A stretch of 64,000 nt of DNA from Tessaracoccus sp. MC1679 (GTDB lineage: Bacteria > Actinomycetota > Actinomycetes > Propionibacteriales > Propionibacteriaceae), in NCBI RefSeq assembly GCF_014164775.1, contig NZ_JACJGB010000006.1, positions 186,001 through 250,000 of the forward strand, written 5' to 3'. Shown here piece by piece: positions 6,854-15,628 of this stretch (its first letter is position 1; each line of letters begins with the position of its first letter). The notes under the pieces were generated by a model. It made no database searches. It had not been told where the DNA came from and worked only from the letters and a program-made list of their open reading frames with translations. Position numbers and translations under genes: made by a program.

Positions 6854-8998
6854 GTGTCCAAGACCCGTCTCGCGCGCATCGCGATCCCCGTTGCCCTCAT
6901 CCTGATCTGGCTCGTCGGCGCCGCTGTGGGCGGACCCTACTTCGGCCGCATCGAGGAGGTGGCCACCAACGACCAGTCGACGTTCCTCCCCACCAGCGCG
7001 GAGGCCACGATCGTCAGCGAGCGCTACCTGGACTTCGTGGACAGCTCCACCATCCCCGCCATCGTCCTGTTCACCTCCGACGAGGCCCTGACGCCAGAGA
7101 CGCTCACCGAGCTGGGCGAGCGAGCCGCGGCGCTGGCCGACGTCGAGGGGGTGGAGGAGGTCTCCCCCCTCATCCCGTCCGAGGACGGCAAGGCCGCGCA
7201 GGTCTTCGCCGGCGTGGACTCCGACGGCGAGATCGCCGAGGTCGTCACGCTCCTCCGCGAGGACTTCGCCGAGGGGCTCCCCGACGGCGTCACCCCCTAC
7301 GTCACAGGCCCCGCGGGGTTCACCGCGGACATCACCGAGGCCTTCAGCGGCATCGACGGGCTGCTGCTGGTCGTCGCCCTTGCCGTGGTGCTGGTGATCC
7401 TGCTGGTGGTCTACCGCTCGCTCATCCTGCCGTTCGCGGTGCTGCTCACGAGCATCTCCGCCCTCGCCGTCGCGCTGCTGGTCAACTGGTGGCTGGCCAA
7501 GGCGGGCATCGTCACCCTGACCGGACAGACGCAGGGCATCCTGTTCATCCTCGTCATCGGCGCGGCCACCGACTACTCGCTGCTCTACACCGCGCGCTAC
7601 GCCGAGGAGCTGAAGCGGCGCGCGTCGAAGGCCGACGCCACCCGGACCGCGCTCAAGGGGGTCATCGAGCCGGTGCTGGCCTCCGGCGGCACGGTCATCG
7701 CCGGCCTCATGTGCCTGCTGCTGAGCGATCTGGGCTCCAGCCGCTCGCTCGGCCCCGTCGCGGCCATCGGCATCGTGTTCGCGATGCTCGGCGCCCTCAC
7801 GCTGCTGCCGAGCATGCTGTTCCTCATGGGCCGCGCCTCCTACTGGCCACGCCGCCCCCGCTTCGACCCCAACCGCGGCGACGACACCCAGATGACCACG
7901 GGCATCTACGCGAAGGCGGCAGGGCTGGTGTCGCGGCGTCCCCGGACCGTGTGGATCGCGTGCGCGATCGCGCTGGCAGCCGGCGCCGCGTTCGTGCCCA
8001 CGCTCAAGGCCGACGGCGTCCCCCCGAGCGAGTTCGTGCTCGGAGCCTCCGAGGCCCGCGACGGCCAGGTCGCGCTCGCCGAGCACTTCCCCGCCGGGTC
8101 GGGCAGCCCCGCCCGCGTCCTGACCGACGAATCCCGGCTCCAGGAGGTGACCGACCTGCTTCTGGCCAACGACGGCGTGGACTCGGTCTCCGTGATCGCC
8201 GCCGACTCGCCCGCCGGCACCGCGCCGGTGACGTCCGAAGGCATCCAGCCGCTGGGCCCGCCCGGAACCCCGGCCCCGGCACCGTCCGTCAGCGACGGTC
8301 AGGTCCTGCTGCTCGCCACTCTGACGGACGCGGCCGACAGCGACGCCGCGTCGGACACGGTTCGCGCCCTCCGGCTGGACCTCGACGGCGCCGCCCAGAT
8401 CGGCGGCGAGACGGCCACCAACATCGACACCCGCGACACCTCCATCCGCGACCGCAACGTCATCATCCCTCTGGTGCTGGTGGTGATCCTGCTGATCCTC
8501 ATCCTGCTGCTGCGCAGCATCCTGGCGCCCGTGGTGCTGATCCTCACCACGGTGCTGTCCTTCGGCACCGCGCTGGGCACCGCCGCGCTCGTGTTCAACC
8601 ACGTCCTGGACCTGCCGGGTGCCGACCCGTCGGTGCCGCTGTACGGGTTCGTGTTCCTGGTGGCGCTGGGGATCGACTACAACATCTTCCTCATGACAAG
8701 GGTCCGCGAGGAGTCGATGATCCACGGCACCCGCGAGGGCATCAAGCGGGGCCTGGCCGTCACCGGTGGCGTGATCACCTCGGCGGGCCTGGTGCTGGCC
8801 GCCACCTTCGCCGCCCTCGCCGTCCTGCCCATCCTGTTCCTCATCCAGCTTGCGTTCATCGTCGCGTTCGGCGTCCTCATCGACACCTTCCTCGTGCGGA
8901 CCCTGCTGGTGCCGGCGCTGGCCTATGACATCGGCCCCGCCGTCTGGTGGCCGGCAAAGCTGAAAGCCGACCAGGCCGCGCACGCCAAGCTCGACTGA
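6854..8998 (+). CDS. MMPL/RND family membrane transporter
   Basis: This 714-residue protein has the twofold RND layout. Each half is one helix, a large extracytoplasmic loop, then a bundle of about five helices. The conserved helix-4 motifs are GAATDYSLLYTARYAEEL in the first half and GIDYNIFLMTRVREE in the second; the Asp-Tyr pairs carry the proton relay in MmpL proteins. Family members export lipids, siderophores or drugs using the proton gradient. There is no operon partner: the next gene starts 33 bp later with its own TANNNT box. The GTG start at 6854 lies 6 nt after TAGGCT, again a leaderless signature. Confidence 0.88.
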   Translation: MSKTRLARIAIPVALILIWLVGAAVGGPYFGRIEEVATNDQSTFLPTSAEATIVSERYLDFVDSSTIPAIVLFTSDEALTPETLTELGERAAALADVEGVEEVSPLIPSEDGKAAQVFAGVDSDGEIAEVVTLLREDFAEGLPDGVTPYVTGPAGFTADITEAFSGIDGLLLVVALAVVLVILLVVYRSLILPFAVLLTSISALAVALLVNWWLAKAGIVTLTGQTQGILFILVIGAATDYSLLYTARYAEELKRRASKADATRTALKGVIEPVLASGGTVIAGLMCLLLSDLGSSRSLGPVAAIGIVFAMLGALTLLPSMLFLMGRASYWPRRPRFDPNRGDDTQMTTGIYAKAAGLVSRRPRTVWIACAIALAAGAAFVPTLKADGVPPSEFVLGASEARDGQVALAEHFPAGSGSPARVLTDESRLQEVTDLLLANDGVDSVSVIAADSPAGTAPVTSEGIQPLGPPGTPAPAPSVSDGQVLLLATLTDAADSDAASDTVRALRLDLDGAAQIGGETATNIDTRDTSIRDRNVIIPLVLVVILLILILLLRSILAPVVLILTTVLSFGTALGTAALVFNHVLDLPGADPSVPLYGFVFLVALGIDYNIFLMTRVREESMIHGTREGIKRGLAVTGGVITSAGLVLAATFAALAVLPILFLIQLAFIVAFGVLIDTFLVRTLLVPALAYDIGPAVWWPAKLKADQAAHAKLD

Positions 8999-9031
8999 CC
9001 GCGGCCGTCCGGGACCACTAGGGTGATGGCC

Positions 9032-9997
9032 ATGCGTGGAATCGTGGTGCGGGACGACGGTGTGGCCCTCGAAGAGGGCTGCGAGGAGCTGCTGGGCGAC
9101 GAGGGCGTCCTCGTCGAGGTGGTGTACTCGGACCTCAACTACAAGGACGCCCTGGCCGTCACCGGGCGGCCGGGCGTGGTGCGTCAGCGGCCGCTGATCG
9201 CCGGTGTGGACATGGTGGGCCGCGTCGTCGAATCGCCCGACGAGCGCTGGGCCCCGGGAGAGTGGCTGATCCTCAACGGCGCCGGCCTGTCCGAGACCAG
9301 GCACGGAGGGTACGCCACCCTGGCCAGGGCGGACGCCGAGCTCGCGGTCCGCGTGCCGGACGGCCTCACCCCGGAGCGCGCCGCGGCCCTCGGCACCGCC
9401 GGCTACACGGCGGCGCTGGCGGTGCTGCGGCTGGTGATGGAGGGTGCCTCACCCTCCGACGGTCCGGTGCTCGTGACGGGTGCGACGGGGGGCGTGGGGT
9501 CGATCGCGACGATGCTGCTGGCGTCGGCCGGCTTCGATGTCGCGGCGTCGACGGGGCGCCCCGACGAGTTCGGCGGCTACCTCCGGGAGCTGGGCGCGGA
9601 CACGATCGTGGCCAGGGACGAGCTCGCCACGCCGGGGCGGCCGCTCCAGAAGGCCACCTACGTGGGCGTGATCGACTCGGTGGGTGGCCAGATCCTGGCC
9701 AATGCCATCGCGCAGACTCAGCCTCACGGCGTGGTCGCGGCCTGCGGGTTGGCGGGCTCCTCCGAGCTGCCGGCCACCGTGCTGCCGTTCATCCTCCGCG
9801 GAGTGACGTTGGCGGGGATCGACTCTGTGTGGGCGGACGTGGAGGACCGCGCCGACGCCTGGCGTGTGCTGTCGCGGGGGGTCGACACGGACCTGCTGGA
9901 CTCCATGACCACCCGGATCGGGCTCGACGGTGTGATCGCGGCCGGCGAGGACCTGCTCGCCGGGCGGCGCCACGGCCGCACCCTCGTCGAGCTCTGA
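9032..9997 (+). CDS. YhdH/YhfP-family quinone oxidoreductase (MDR, acryloyl-CoA reductase-like)
   Basis: This 321-residue zinc-free medium-chain dehydrogenase/reductase has the GroES-like part with SDLNYKDALAVTGRPGVVR and AGVDMVGRV. It has a Rossmann NADPH site VTGATGGVGSIATMLLASAG around residues 148-167. YVGVIDSVGGQILANA is characteristic of the YhdH/AcuI group, which reduces acryloyl-CoA or related enoyl substrates with NADPH. I chose ATG 9032, seven nt after TAGGGT. GTG 9023 and ATG 9026 are alternative starts in the same frame. The physiological substrate here is unknown. Confidence 0.85.
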   Translation: MRGIVVRDDGVALEEGCEELLGDEGVLVEVVYSDLNYKDALAVTGRPGVVRQRPLIAGVDMVGRVVESPDERWAPGEWLILNGAGLSETRHGGYATLARADAELAVRVPDGLTPERAAALGTAGYTAALAVLRLVMEGASPSDGPVLVTGATGGVGSIATMLLASAGFDVAASTGRPDEFGGYLRELGADTIVARDELATPGRPLQKATYVGVIDSVGGQILANAIAQTQPHGVVAACGLAGSSELPATVLPFILRGVTLAGIDSVWADVEDRADAWRVLSRGVDTDLLDSMTTRIGLDGVIAAGEDLLAGRRHGRTLVEL

Positions 9998-10003
9998 CCA
10001 TCG

Positions 10004-10203
10004 TTCCCTGAGGAGTCGACCCGCCGAAGGCGCGTGGGCGTCTCGAAGGGTCGAATCGCAACCTGACAACCCAGTCTCGCTCAAAGGTCACCACACAACC
10101 CTTCGAGACGGCCGACGGTCGCTCCGCGACGCCGACCTCCTCAGGGACCGATTGCGACGGCCGACGGTCGCTCCGCGACGCCGACCTCCTCAGGGACCGA
10201 TTG
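10004..10203 (+). repeat. Imperfect inverted repeat with a tandem 48-bp duplication
   Basis: A left arm beginning TCCCTGAGGAG and ending TCTCGAAGGGT (about 10006-10056) faces a right arm reading ACCCTTCGAGACGG to CTCCTCAGGGA (about 10098-10148). The arms are imperfect reverse complements of about 50 bp. The right arm's 48-bp segment (10107-10154) is repeated exactly at 10156-10203 with one base between. A related copy in the opposite sense lies at 23594-23676. There is no ORF with family features. This looks like a short interspersed (REP-like) intergenic element family. Confidence 0.75.
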
Positions 10204-10231
10204 AGACACGGCCGATGCGTCCCCACAAGGG

Positions 10232-10342
10232 AGGGTGACGGCAGGGCGGCACGGCGCAGTGATGCCCACCCCGACGATCGCCGAACTGGCGTCCCGCCCA
10301 GGCAGACCCGCACCGGGGCCGCCCTGCCGGCACACGCCCGAA
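10232..10342 (+). repeat. Dispersed element copy A with 12-bp inverted repeats
   Basis: This segment of about 110 bp is bounded by the perfect inverted repeat CGGCAGGGCGGC (10239-10250) and GCCGCCCTGCCG (10318-10329). Much of the interior (GCGCAG, GATCGCC, GGCGTCCCGC and so on) reappears in reverse orientation at 23853-23968. It has no coding signature. The rest of the gap, up to the RibY stop at 10513, holds only a GCTGCCCGGGCAG-type small dyad repeated at about 10386 and 10457. Confidence 0.7.
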
Positions 10343-10512
10343 GGTGACAACGCCACATCGGGACCAGCGCGGAGCCGGGAGACGCTGCCCGGGCAGCCCT
10401 CAACCACCCAGCCCCAGCGCGACAGGCAGGTGCCGATGCGGGCCAACCACCAGGGGCTGCCCGGGCAGCGGCTCACGTCTCCGCGCACCGTAGGCAGGTG
10501 GAAAGAGAACAA

Positions 10513-11535
10513 TCAGGCGAGGTCGATGTAAGGGTTCGCCGGGGCCTGCTCGATCACGCCCACCTCGACGAGGAACTCCGCCATCCGGCCGAACGCCGCG
10601 ACATCCAGCGACACGTCCACCTCCCCGTCCCTGGTCCACAGCCCCGTCGTGGCCTCCAGCACCCGGGCCGCCGACTCCCGCTGGGCGGGGTCCGCCAGGG
10701 CAGGCACCTGCTCGGCGGTGGCATCCAGCGCCGCCTCCGGGTCCGCGATGACCGCCTCCTGCGCCTCGCGCATCCCCGCCGCGACCGCCGCGAGCACGTC
10801 GTCGGGCACCTCGGTGCCGACGGTGACCAGGCTCGGCCCCACCAGCCGCGGCGACGCCGGGTCCGAGATCGGGATCGAGATCACGGGCTCGCCCTGGGCC
10901 TGCAGCTGCACCAGTTCGTTGTTGCGGAATCCCATGATGAAGTCCACCTGGCGGGCGGCCAACGCGCTGAGCTGCGTGTAGCCGATGTCCATCAGCTTGA
11001 CGTCGGCCTCGGTGAGGCCGGCTTCGTGCATGGCGGCCAGAGCAGCGTAGTAGCTGGAGCCGAAGTGGCCGGGGATGCCGAGGCTGCGGCCGGCGAGCAC
11101 GGTCAGCCCGTCGTCGGCCGACAGCCCCAGCCCGGCGCCTCCCATCACCTCAAGCGGGTAGGTCTGGTAGCTGGTGGCGAACGTGCGCAGGTCCTGCCCG
11201 TTGGCGGCCGCCACCATCGCCTCGTCGGCGGAGGCGAACACGACGTGCTCCTCGCGGGCCAGGACGGCGCCGAACACGTCCTCCTGCTGCCCGTGGTGAC
11301 GCAGCGTCACGTCCAACCCGTGCTTGGCGAAGATGCCCTGCGCCACACCCAGGTAGAAGGCGCTGAACTGCACGTTGGGAATGTAGGTGAGGCCCACGGT
11401 GAGCGTGCCGTTGGCGAGCATGCTGCCGCTTGCGGTAGGTGTGGGGGTGGCTTCGGGCTGGGAGGAGCAGGCGGCGAGGCCGGCTGCGCCGGCCACGGCG
11501 AAGCCGCCGAGGACGAGGGATCGTCGGGTGATCAT
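10513..11535 (-). CDS. ribY: Riboflavin ABC transporter substrate-binding lipoprotein (RibY-like)
   Basis: This 340-residue NMT1/THI5-like (ThiY superfamily) binding protein has a basic N-terminus and a lipobox LAAC with the lipidated Cys at position 23. Its core motif is VGLTYIPNVQFSAFYLGVAQGIFAKHGLDV. Family proteins bind pyrimidine or flavin compounds at the cell surface. The gene is second in an operon led by the permease (4-bp ATGA overlap), and that operon starts with an FMN riboswitch. This makes riboflavin, as in RibXY systems, the best-supported substrate. No ATPase gene accompanies the pair, which matches descriptions of other RibXY operons. The symbol is inferred from regulation and family. 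Confidence 0.78.
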   Translation of the reverse strand: MITRRSLVLGGFAVAGAAGLAACSSQPEATPTPTASGSMLANGTLTVGLTYIPNVQFSAFYLGVAQGIFAKHGLDVTLRHHGQQEDVFGAVLAREEHVVFASADEAMVAAANGQDLRTFATSYQTYPLEVMGGAGLGLSADDGLTVLAGRSLGIPGHFGSSYYAALAAMHEAGLTEADVKLMDIGYTQLSALAARQVDFIMGFRNNELVQLQAQGEPVISIPISDPASPRLVGPSLVTVGTEVPDDVLAAVAAGMREAQEAVIADPEAALDATAEQVPALADPAQRESAARVLEATTGLWTRDGEVDVSLDVAAFGRMAEFLVEVGVIEQAPANPYIDLA

Positions 11536-12371
11536 GTGGTTTCTCCTTGGAGTCTGGCGACCGCGGCGCGTTCAGCGACGAGGACGAGGCCGTGCAGGGT
11601 CAGTGAGGTGAGGCTGATCCAGGCGACGACGGCGAACAGGCCCGCTGTGTCCGCCGCCTCCCTGGTGAGGGTGAGGAGCGTGCCCAGTCCGGCGCCGCCC
11701 ATGACGAGTTCCCCGACGACTGCGCCGGTCATGGTGAGGACCACGCCGCCGCGGACGCCGGCGAGGATGGCGGGGGCCGCCATCGGTCCCTCGACGTGGA
11801 TCAGCCGCTGCCAGGCGCTGGCGCCGTCGAGCAGCGCGTTCTCGACCACCCGCATGTCGAGGGATCGGAGTCCCACCACCGTGGTGGTGATCATCGGGAA
11901 GAACGCGATGATGGCGCACAGCACCGCGATGGGCACGGTGCCGTAGCCGATCCACAGCACCAGCAGCGGCGCGATGGCCACGAGCGGAATGGTCTGCGAG
12001 ATGGCGACGAACGGCTCGACGACGGCGGCCAGGAGCCGCGAGTGGGTGATCACCACGCCGAGCGGGATCGCCACGGCGATGGCCATGAACGCGCCGAGCA
12101 GGGCGGCTCCCAGGGTGGGGGCGAGGTAGCGCCAGGCCACGCCGGTGGTGGCCTGGGTCACCATCCGCGCCACCACGTCGACGGGGTTGGGCAGATAGAC
12201 GGGGGCGACGAGACCGGTGGCGGTGACAGCCCACCACAGCAGGCCCACCAGCGCGAAGGAGACGAGCGTCGTCCGCCGCCGCCCCGCTGCGGGCCGGGTG
12301 CGGGCAGGGTAAGCGGACCACACGCCGAGATGCGCGAGGGTGCGCGCCCGTCGCCGCTCCTGGATGGTCAT
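11532..12371 (-). CDS. ribX: Riboflavin ABC transporter permease (RibX-like)
   Basis: This 279-residue binding-protein-dependent permease of the SsuC/ThiX type has about six helices. The EAA coupling loop reads LDGASAWQRLIHVEGPMAAPAILAG. A hydrophilic N-terminal stretch of about 35 residues (ERRRARTLAHLG) precedes helix 1. Translation starts at ATG 12371, preceded by an AAGGAC-type ribosome site that lies inside a possible hairpin. The FMN aptamer directly upstream predicts repression when FMN is plentiful. It overlaps ribY by 4 nt. The partner ATPase must be encoded elsewhere and shared. Confidence 0.8.
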   Translation of the reverse strand: MTIQERRRARTLAHLGVWSAYPARTRPAAGRRRTTLVSFALVGLLWWAVTATGLVAPVYLPNPVDVVARMVTQATTGVAWRYLAPTLGAALLGAFMAIAVAIPLGVVITHSRLLAAVVEPFVAISQTIPLVAIAPLLVLWIGYGTVPIAVLCAIIAFFPMITTTVVGLRSLDMRVVENALLDGASAWQRLIHVEGPMAAPAILAGVRGGVVLTMTGAVVGELVMGGAGLGTLLTLTREAADTAGLFAVVAWISLTSLTLHGLVLVAERAAVARLQGETT

Positions 12372-12374
12372 CGT

Positions 12375-12451
12375 CCCGGTCCTTCGTCTCAGGTCCCGGG
12401 GTACGCGCAGGCACGACGGCTGAATGCGCGCACGAAAGTGCGCACGCCGTC
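12375..12451 (-). promoter_or_regulatory. Expression platform of the FMN riboswitch
   Basis: Between the aptamer and ribX there is a strong hairpin. The outer stem is GACGGC (12415-12420) with GCCGTC (12446-12451). The inner stem is GCGCGCAC (12426-12433) with GTGCGCAC (12438-12445) around a GAAA loop (plus-strand view). Closer to the start, CCCGG (12375-12379) can pair with CCGGG (12396-12400), enclosing the ribosome-binding region. With no T-tract, translational control by sequestration seems likelier than transcription termination. This is inference from base pairing. Confidence 0.5.
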
Positions 12452-12458
12452 GCGCACG

Positions 12459-12587
12459 CGTGTTCCTCCCATCCAGACTTTGACTGTCGGTCTCGGAATT
12501 TCACCGAGTCAACCCTTCGGCCCTGATGGGCCTCGGGGGTCGCGGACTATCACCGCCGGTTCGGACTTACACCGACCCCGGAACACG
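12459..12587 (-). promoter_or_regulatory. FMN riboswitch aptamer (RFN element)
   Basis: Read on the minus strand, the element carries the hallmark RFN segments in order: GGGGTCGGTG, GGCGGTGATAGTCCGCGACC, GGTGAAATTCCGAGACCGA, CAGTCAAAGTCTGGATGG and GAGGAACACG. The closing P1 helix is perfect over 8 bp (12580-12587 with 12459-12466). FMN binding represses riboflavin synthesis or uptake genes in this class. It precedes the ribX-ribY operon. The match to the consensus is close to letter-perfect at conserved positions. Confidence 0.97.
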
Positions 12588-12639
12588 TTTGCACAGATGG
12601 TAGCACCGGAGAACCGGCACACCGCCGCCGGTCTCGGGC

Positions 12640-15558
12640 TCAGCTCTCCCAGAAGACGGCGTCCACCACGTCCGAGGCGCGGCGTAGCAGCCGGCGGGTG
12701 TCGTCGACCAGCTGAGAGGCCGCCCTGGGGCCGTAGCCCAGGAGGACCGAGACGGCGGCCAGCTCGCGCACGTCTGCGGGCAGTGCGTCGCTGGCGCGGC
12801 CGCGCACAAGCATCACCGCGTCCCGCAGCCGGCTCGCCCTCACCCACGCCTGCTCCAGGCGCTCGGCCTGAGGCTGCTCCAGCAGCTCCAACCGGGCCAG
12901 GAGGCGCAGCGCGCCGAGGGTGGAGGTGGTGCGGAGCCCCGGGTGGGCGTACGCGTGCTGCAGCTGGAGCAGCTGAATTGTCCACTCCACGTCCGAGAGG
13001 CCACCGGGGCCGAGCTTGAGGTGCCGCTCCCGCGGCACACCCTTGGGGATGCGTTCGGTCTCCATCCGGGACTTCAGCTTGCGGATGTCGGTGACCTGCT
13101 CGGGTCGGAGCCCACCGACGGGATACCGGAAGCCGTCCAGCGCGGACAGCACCTGCTCGGCGAGGGCGCGGTCTCCGGCACCTGGCCGGGCGCGCAGCAG
13201 CATCTGCGCCTCCCAGGTCGAGGCCCATTTGGCGTAGTAGGCGGCATACGACGACACGGTTCTCACCTGCGGTCCGCCCTTGCCCTCGGGTCTGAGGTCC
13301 GTGTCGACGACGAGCCCCGGGTCCGGCCCAGGCTTCCCGATGATGTCGGAGGCCAGGCGGACCAGCTCGGTGGCGCGGGTGAGGTTCTCCCCCTCGACGC
13401 CGTCGGGAACCACAAAGATGCAGTCAGCGTCCGAGGAGTAGGACATCTCGCTTCCGCCCCACCGGCCCACCGCGATGACCCCCACCTGCGGGGCTTCGAT
13501 GCGACGTCGGGCCAGCACGAGCCCCGCGTCGATGGTGGCCGACGCCAGGTCGCTCAGCGCCACCCCCACCGTCGCCAGGTCGGCGTCGCCCAACACATCA
13601 CTGAGGGCGATCCGGCACAGCTCCGCGCGGCGCAGCGCCCGAACTGAGGCGATGGCCTTGTCGAGGTCCTCCTGCCGGCTGGCGGCCCGCGTCATGGCCT
13701 CGGTCAGCTCCTCGATGGCGCGCGGGCGCAGCTCGTCGTTGCCGGCCAGCATGTGGATGTGGTGGGGGGCGCGCTTGAGCAGGTTGACCACGTACCGGCT
13801 CGAGGACGCGATGCGCGCCAGCCGGTGCGCCATGAAACCCTCGTCGCGCAGCGTCCGCAGGTACCAGGACGTGGTGCCCAGCGCCTCCGACAGCTGCCTG
13901 AACGACAGCAGCCCGAAGTCCGGGTTGGGGCCCTCGGCGAACCACTCAAGCATCGCGGGCATCAGCTGCCGCTGGATCTCGGCGCCGCGGTCGGTCCCCC
14001 GGGTGAGCGCCTGGATGTGGCCGAGCGCGGCCCGCGGGTCGGCGAATCCCAGCGCCCGCATGCGCGTCATGGCCGCGTCGGGGGTCAGCTTGAGGCCGTC
14101 GGTGGGGAGGTGGCTGACGGCATCGAGCAGCGGGGAGAAGAAGATCCGCTGCTGGAGGCGCCGGACGCGGCGCGTGGACTCGCGCCACTGCCTGGTCAGC
14201 TCGTCTGCGGTGAGTCCCAGGGAGCGGGCGACGTGCCGCAGCGCCAGCTCCTCGTCGGGCACCAGGTGCGTGCGCCTGAGCCGCCTCAGCTGGACGCGGT
14301 GCTCGAGCACGCGCTGGAAGCGGTAGGCGTCTGCCATCTCAGCGCCGTCGGTGCGGCCGATGTAGCCGCTGCCCACCAGCGCCTTGAGCCCGGTGAAGGT
14401 GCCGCGGACGCGGAGCCGCTCGTCGGCCCGGCCGTGGACCAGTTGGAGCAGCTGCACGGAGAACTCGGTGTCGCGGAGGCCGCCGGAGCCCAGCTTGATC
14501 TCCTTGTCGGCCTGCTTGGCTGGGATCAGGGAGATCACCCGCTCGCGCATGCTGCGCACCTCGGCGAGGAACTCCGGCCGCTCCCCTGCCTGCCACACCA
14601 TGGGCCACACCATGTCCACGAAGCCCTGGCCGAGCTCGAGGTCCCCGGCCGCGGGGCGCGCCTTGAGCATGGCCTGGAACTCCCAGTTCTTGGCCCACTT
14701 CTCGTAGTAGGTCCGGCAGCTGGCCAGGGTGCGCACCAGCGGACCGGCCTTCCCCTCGGGCCGGAGCGCGGCGTCGACCTGCCAGATGGTGCCCTCGGCG
14801 GTGTGCGCCGAGCAGAGCCGCGCCTGCGCGGCCGCCAGCTTGGTGGCCGCGGCCATCGCCTCCTCGACGGTGGCCCCCTCCGCGGGCTCGGCCACATAGA
14901 GCACGTCGACGTCGGAGATGTAGTTGAGCTCCTGCGCGCCGGTCTTGCCGAGCGCGATGACCGCCAGGCGCGCGGAGCGCCAGCCGGGGACCTCGGCCCG
15001 GGCGTGCGCCAGTGACATCTCCAGCACGGCGTCGGCCACATGGGCGAGCTCGCGGGCCACGTCGTCGGCGACGGCGATCGGGTCCGGGGCGGTGAGGTCG
15101 CGGGCCGCGATCTCGATCAGCGCCACCCGGTCCGCGAGGCGCAGGGAGTCCGGGTTGCCCTGGGCGACGCCGTCGACCAGTCCGACGCGTCCGGCGAAGA
15201 AGGCGTGCCACCCCTCGCGTCCGCGTGCGCGGGGCTCCTCCCGGAGCGCCTCTGCCTCCTCCGGGTGACGCACCAGGGTCTGGGCCAGCACGGAGGATCC
15301 GCCGAGCACGGCCACGATCCGCCGGAGCCAGCCGTCGTCAGCGACCATCCGGGCGAAGAGCTCCGGGGCGGATTCTGAGATGCGCTCCAGGGCGTCGAGG
15401 GCGAGGTCGCGGTCCGCGACCGGCTCGAAGACGGCGAGGTCGACGGGCGGGTCGCCTTGCACCCGCTCCCGCCAGCGGTCCCAGACGCGGGCGCTCGCGG
15501 TGGCGGAGTCGAACCCGCGTCGGGCGAACTCGCCGATCTGCGACTGGTACCTGGTCAC
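12640..15558 (-). CDS. glnE: Bifunctional glutamine synthetase adenylyltransferase/adenylyl-removing enzyme
   Basis: This 972-residue protein has two GlnE nucleotidyltransferase domains, each followed by a PII-uridylyltransferase-type helical domain. The paired catalytic signatures are LNYISDVDVLYV (about residue 205) in the N-terminal adenylyl-removing half and MSYSSDADCIFV (about residue 705) in the C-terminal transferase half. Duplicated RPEGKAGPLVRT and RPEGKGGPQVRT also mark the internal symmetry. It adenylylates a tyrosine of GlnA in response to nitrogen status. The GTG start lies 6 nt after TAGTCT, a leaderless-type promoter, divergent from the sterol-carrier gene. A second glutamine synthetase gene lies 0.5 kb away. 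Confidence 0.97.
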   Translation of the reverse strand: MTRYQSQIGEFARRGFDSATASARVWDRWRERVQGDPPVDLAVFEPVADRDLALDALERISESAPELFARMVADDGWLRRIVAVLGGSSVLAQTLVRHPEEAEALREEPRARGREGWHAFFAGRVGLVDGVAQGNPDSLRLADRVALIEIAARDLTAPDPIAVADDVARELAHVADAVLEMSLAHARAEVPGWRSARLAVIALGKTGAQELNYISDVDVLYVAEPAEGATVEEAMAAATKLAAAQARLCSAHTAEGTIWQVDAALRPEGKAGPLVRTLASCRTYYEKWAKNWEFQAMLKARPAAGDLELGQGFVDMVWPMVWQAGERPEFLAEVRSMRERVISLIPAKQADKEIKLGSGGLRDTEFSVQLLQLVHGRADERLRVRGTFTGLKALVGSGYIGRTDGAEMADAYRFQRVLEHRVQLRRLRRTHLVPDEELALRHVARSLGLTADELTRQWRESTRRVRRLQQRIFFSPLLDAVSHLPTDGLKLTPDAAMTRMRALGFADPRAALGHIQALTRGTDRGAEIQRQLMPAMLEWFAEGPNPDFGLLSFRQLSEALGTTSWYLRTLRDEGFMAHRLARIASSSRYVVNLLKRAPHHIHMLAGNDELRPRAIEELTEAMTRAASRQEDLDKAIASVRALRRAELCRIALSDVLGDADLATVGVALSDLASATIDAGLVLARRRIEAPQVGVIAVGRWGGSEMSYSSDADCIFVVPDGVEGENLTRATELVRLASDIIGKPGPDPGLVVDTDLRPEGKGGPQVRTVSSYAAYYAKWASTWEAQMLLRARPGAGDRALAEQVLSALDGFRYPVGGLRPEQVTDIRKLKSRMETERIPKGVPRERHLKLGPGGLSDVEWTIQLLQLQHAYAHPGLRTTSTLGALRLLARLELLEQPQAERLEQAWVRASRLRDAVMLVRGRASDALPADVRELAAVSVLLGYGPRAASQLVDDTRRLLRRASDVVDAVFWES

Positions 15559-15628
15559 CGGCTCAGACTATCGACGCCGGCCCGGCCCCGCGGGTCCCAC
15601 GGCGCGCCGCCACTATCCTGGGCCGATC

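Noticed and set aside
6626-9304. 892-codon minus-strand ORF opposite the MMPL gene
   Set aside because: It is a GC-rich shadow frame: His/Asp/Gly/Arg-rich with no domain, while the opposite strand encodes a full MMPL transporter.
10107-10203. Possible CRISPR array
   Set aside because: Only two 48-bp units with a one-base gap; there are no spacers and no cas genes.
10513-12371. Thiamine-precursor (ThiXY) assignment
   Set aside because: The family resemblance fits, but the upstream aptamer is clearly FMN and not TPP.
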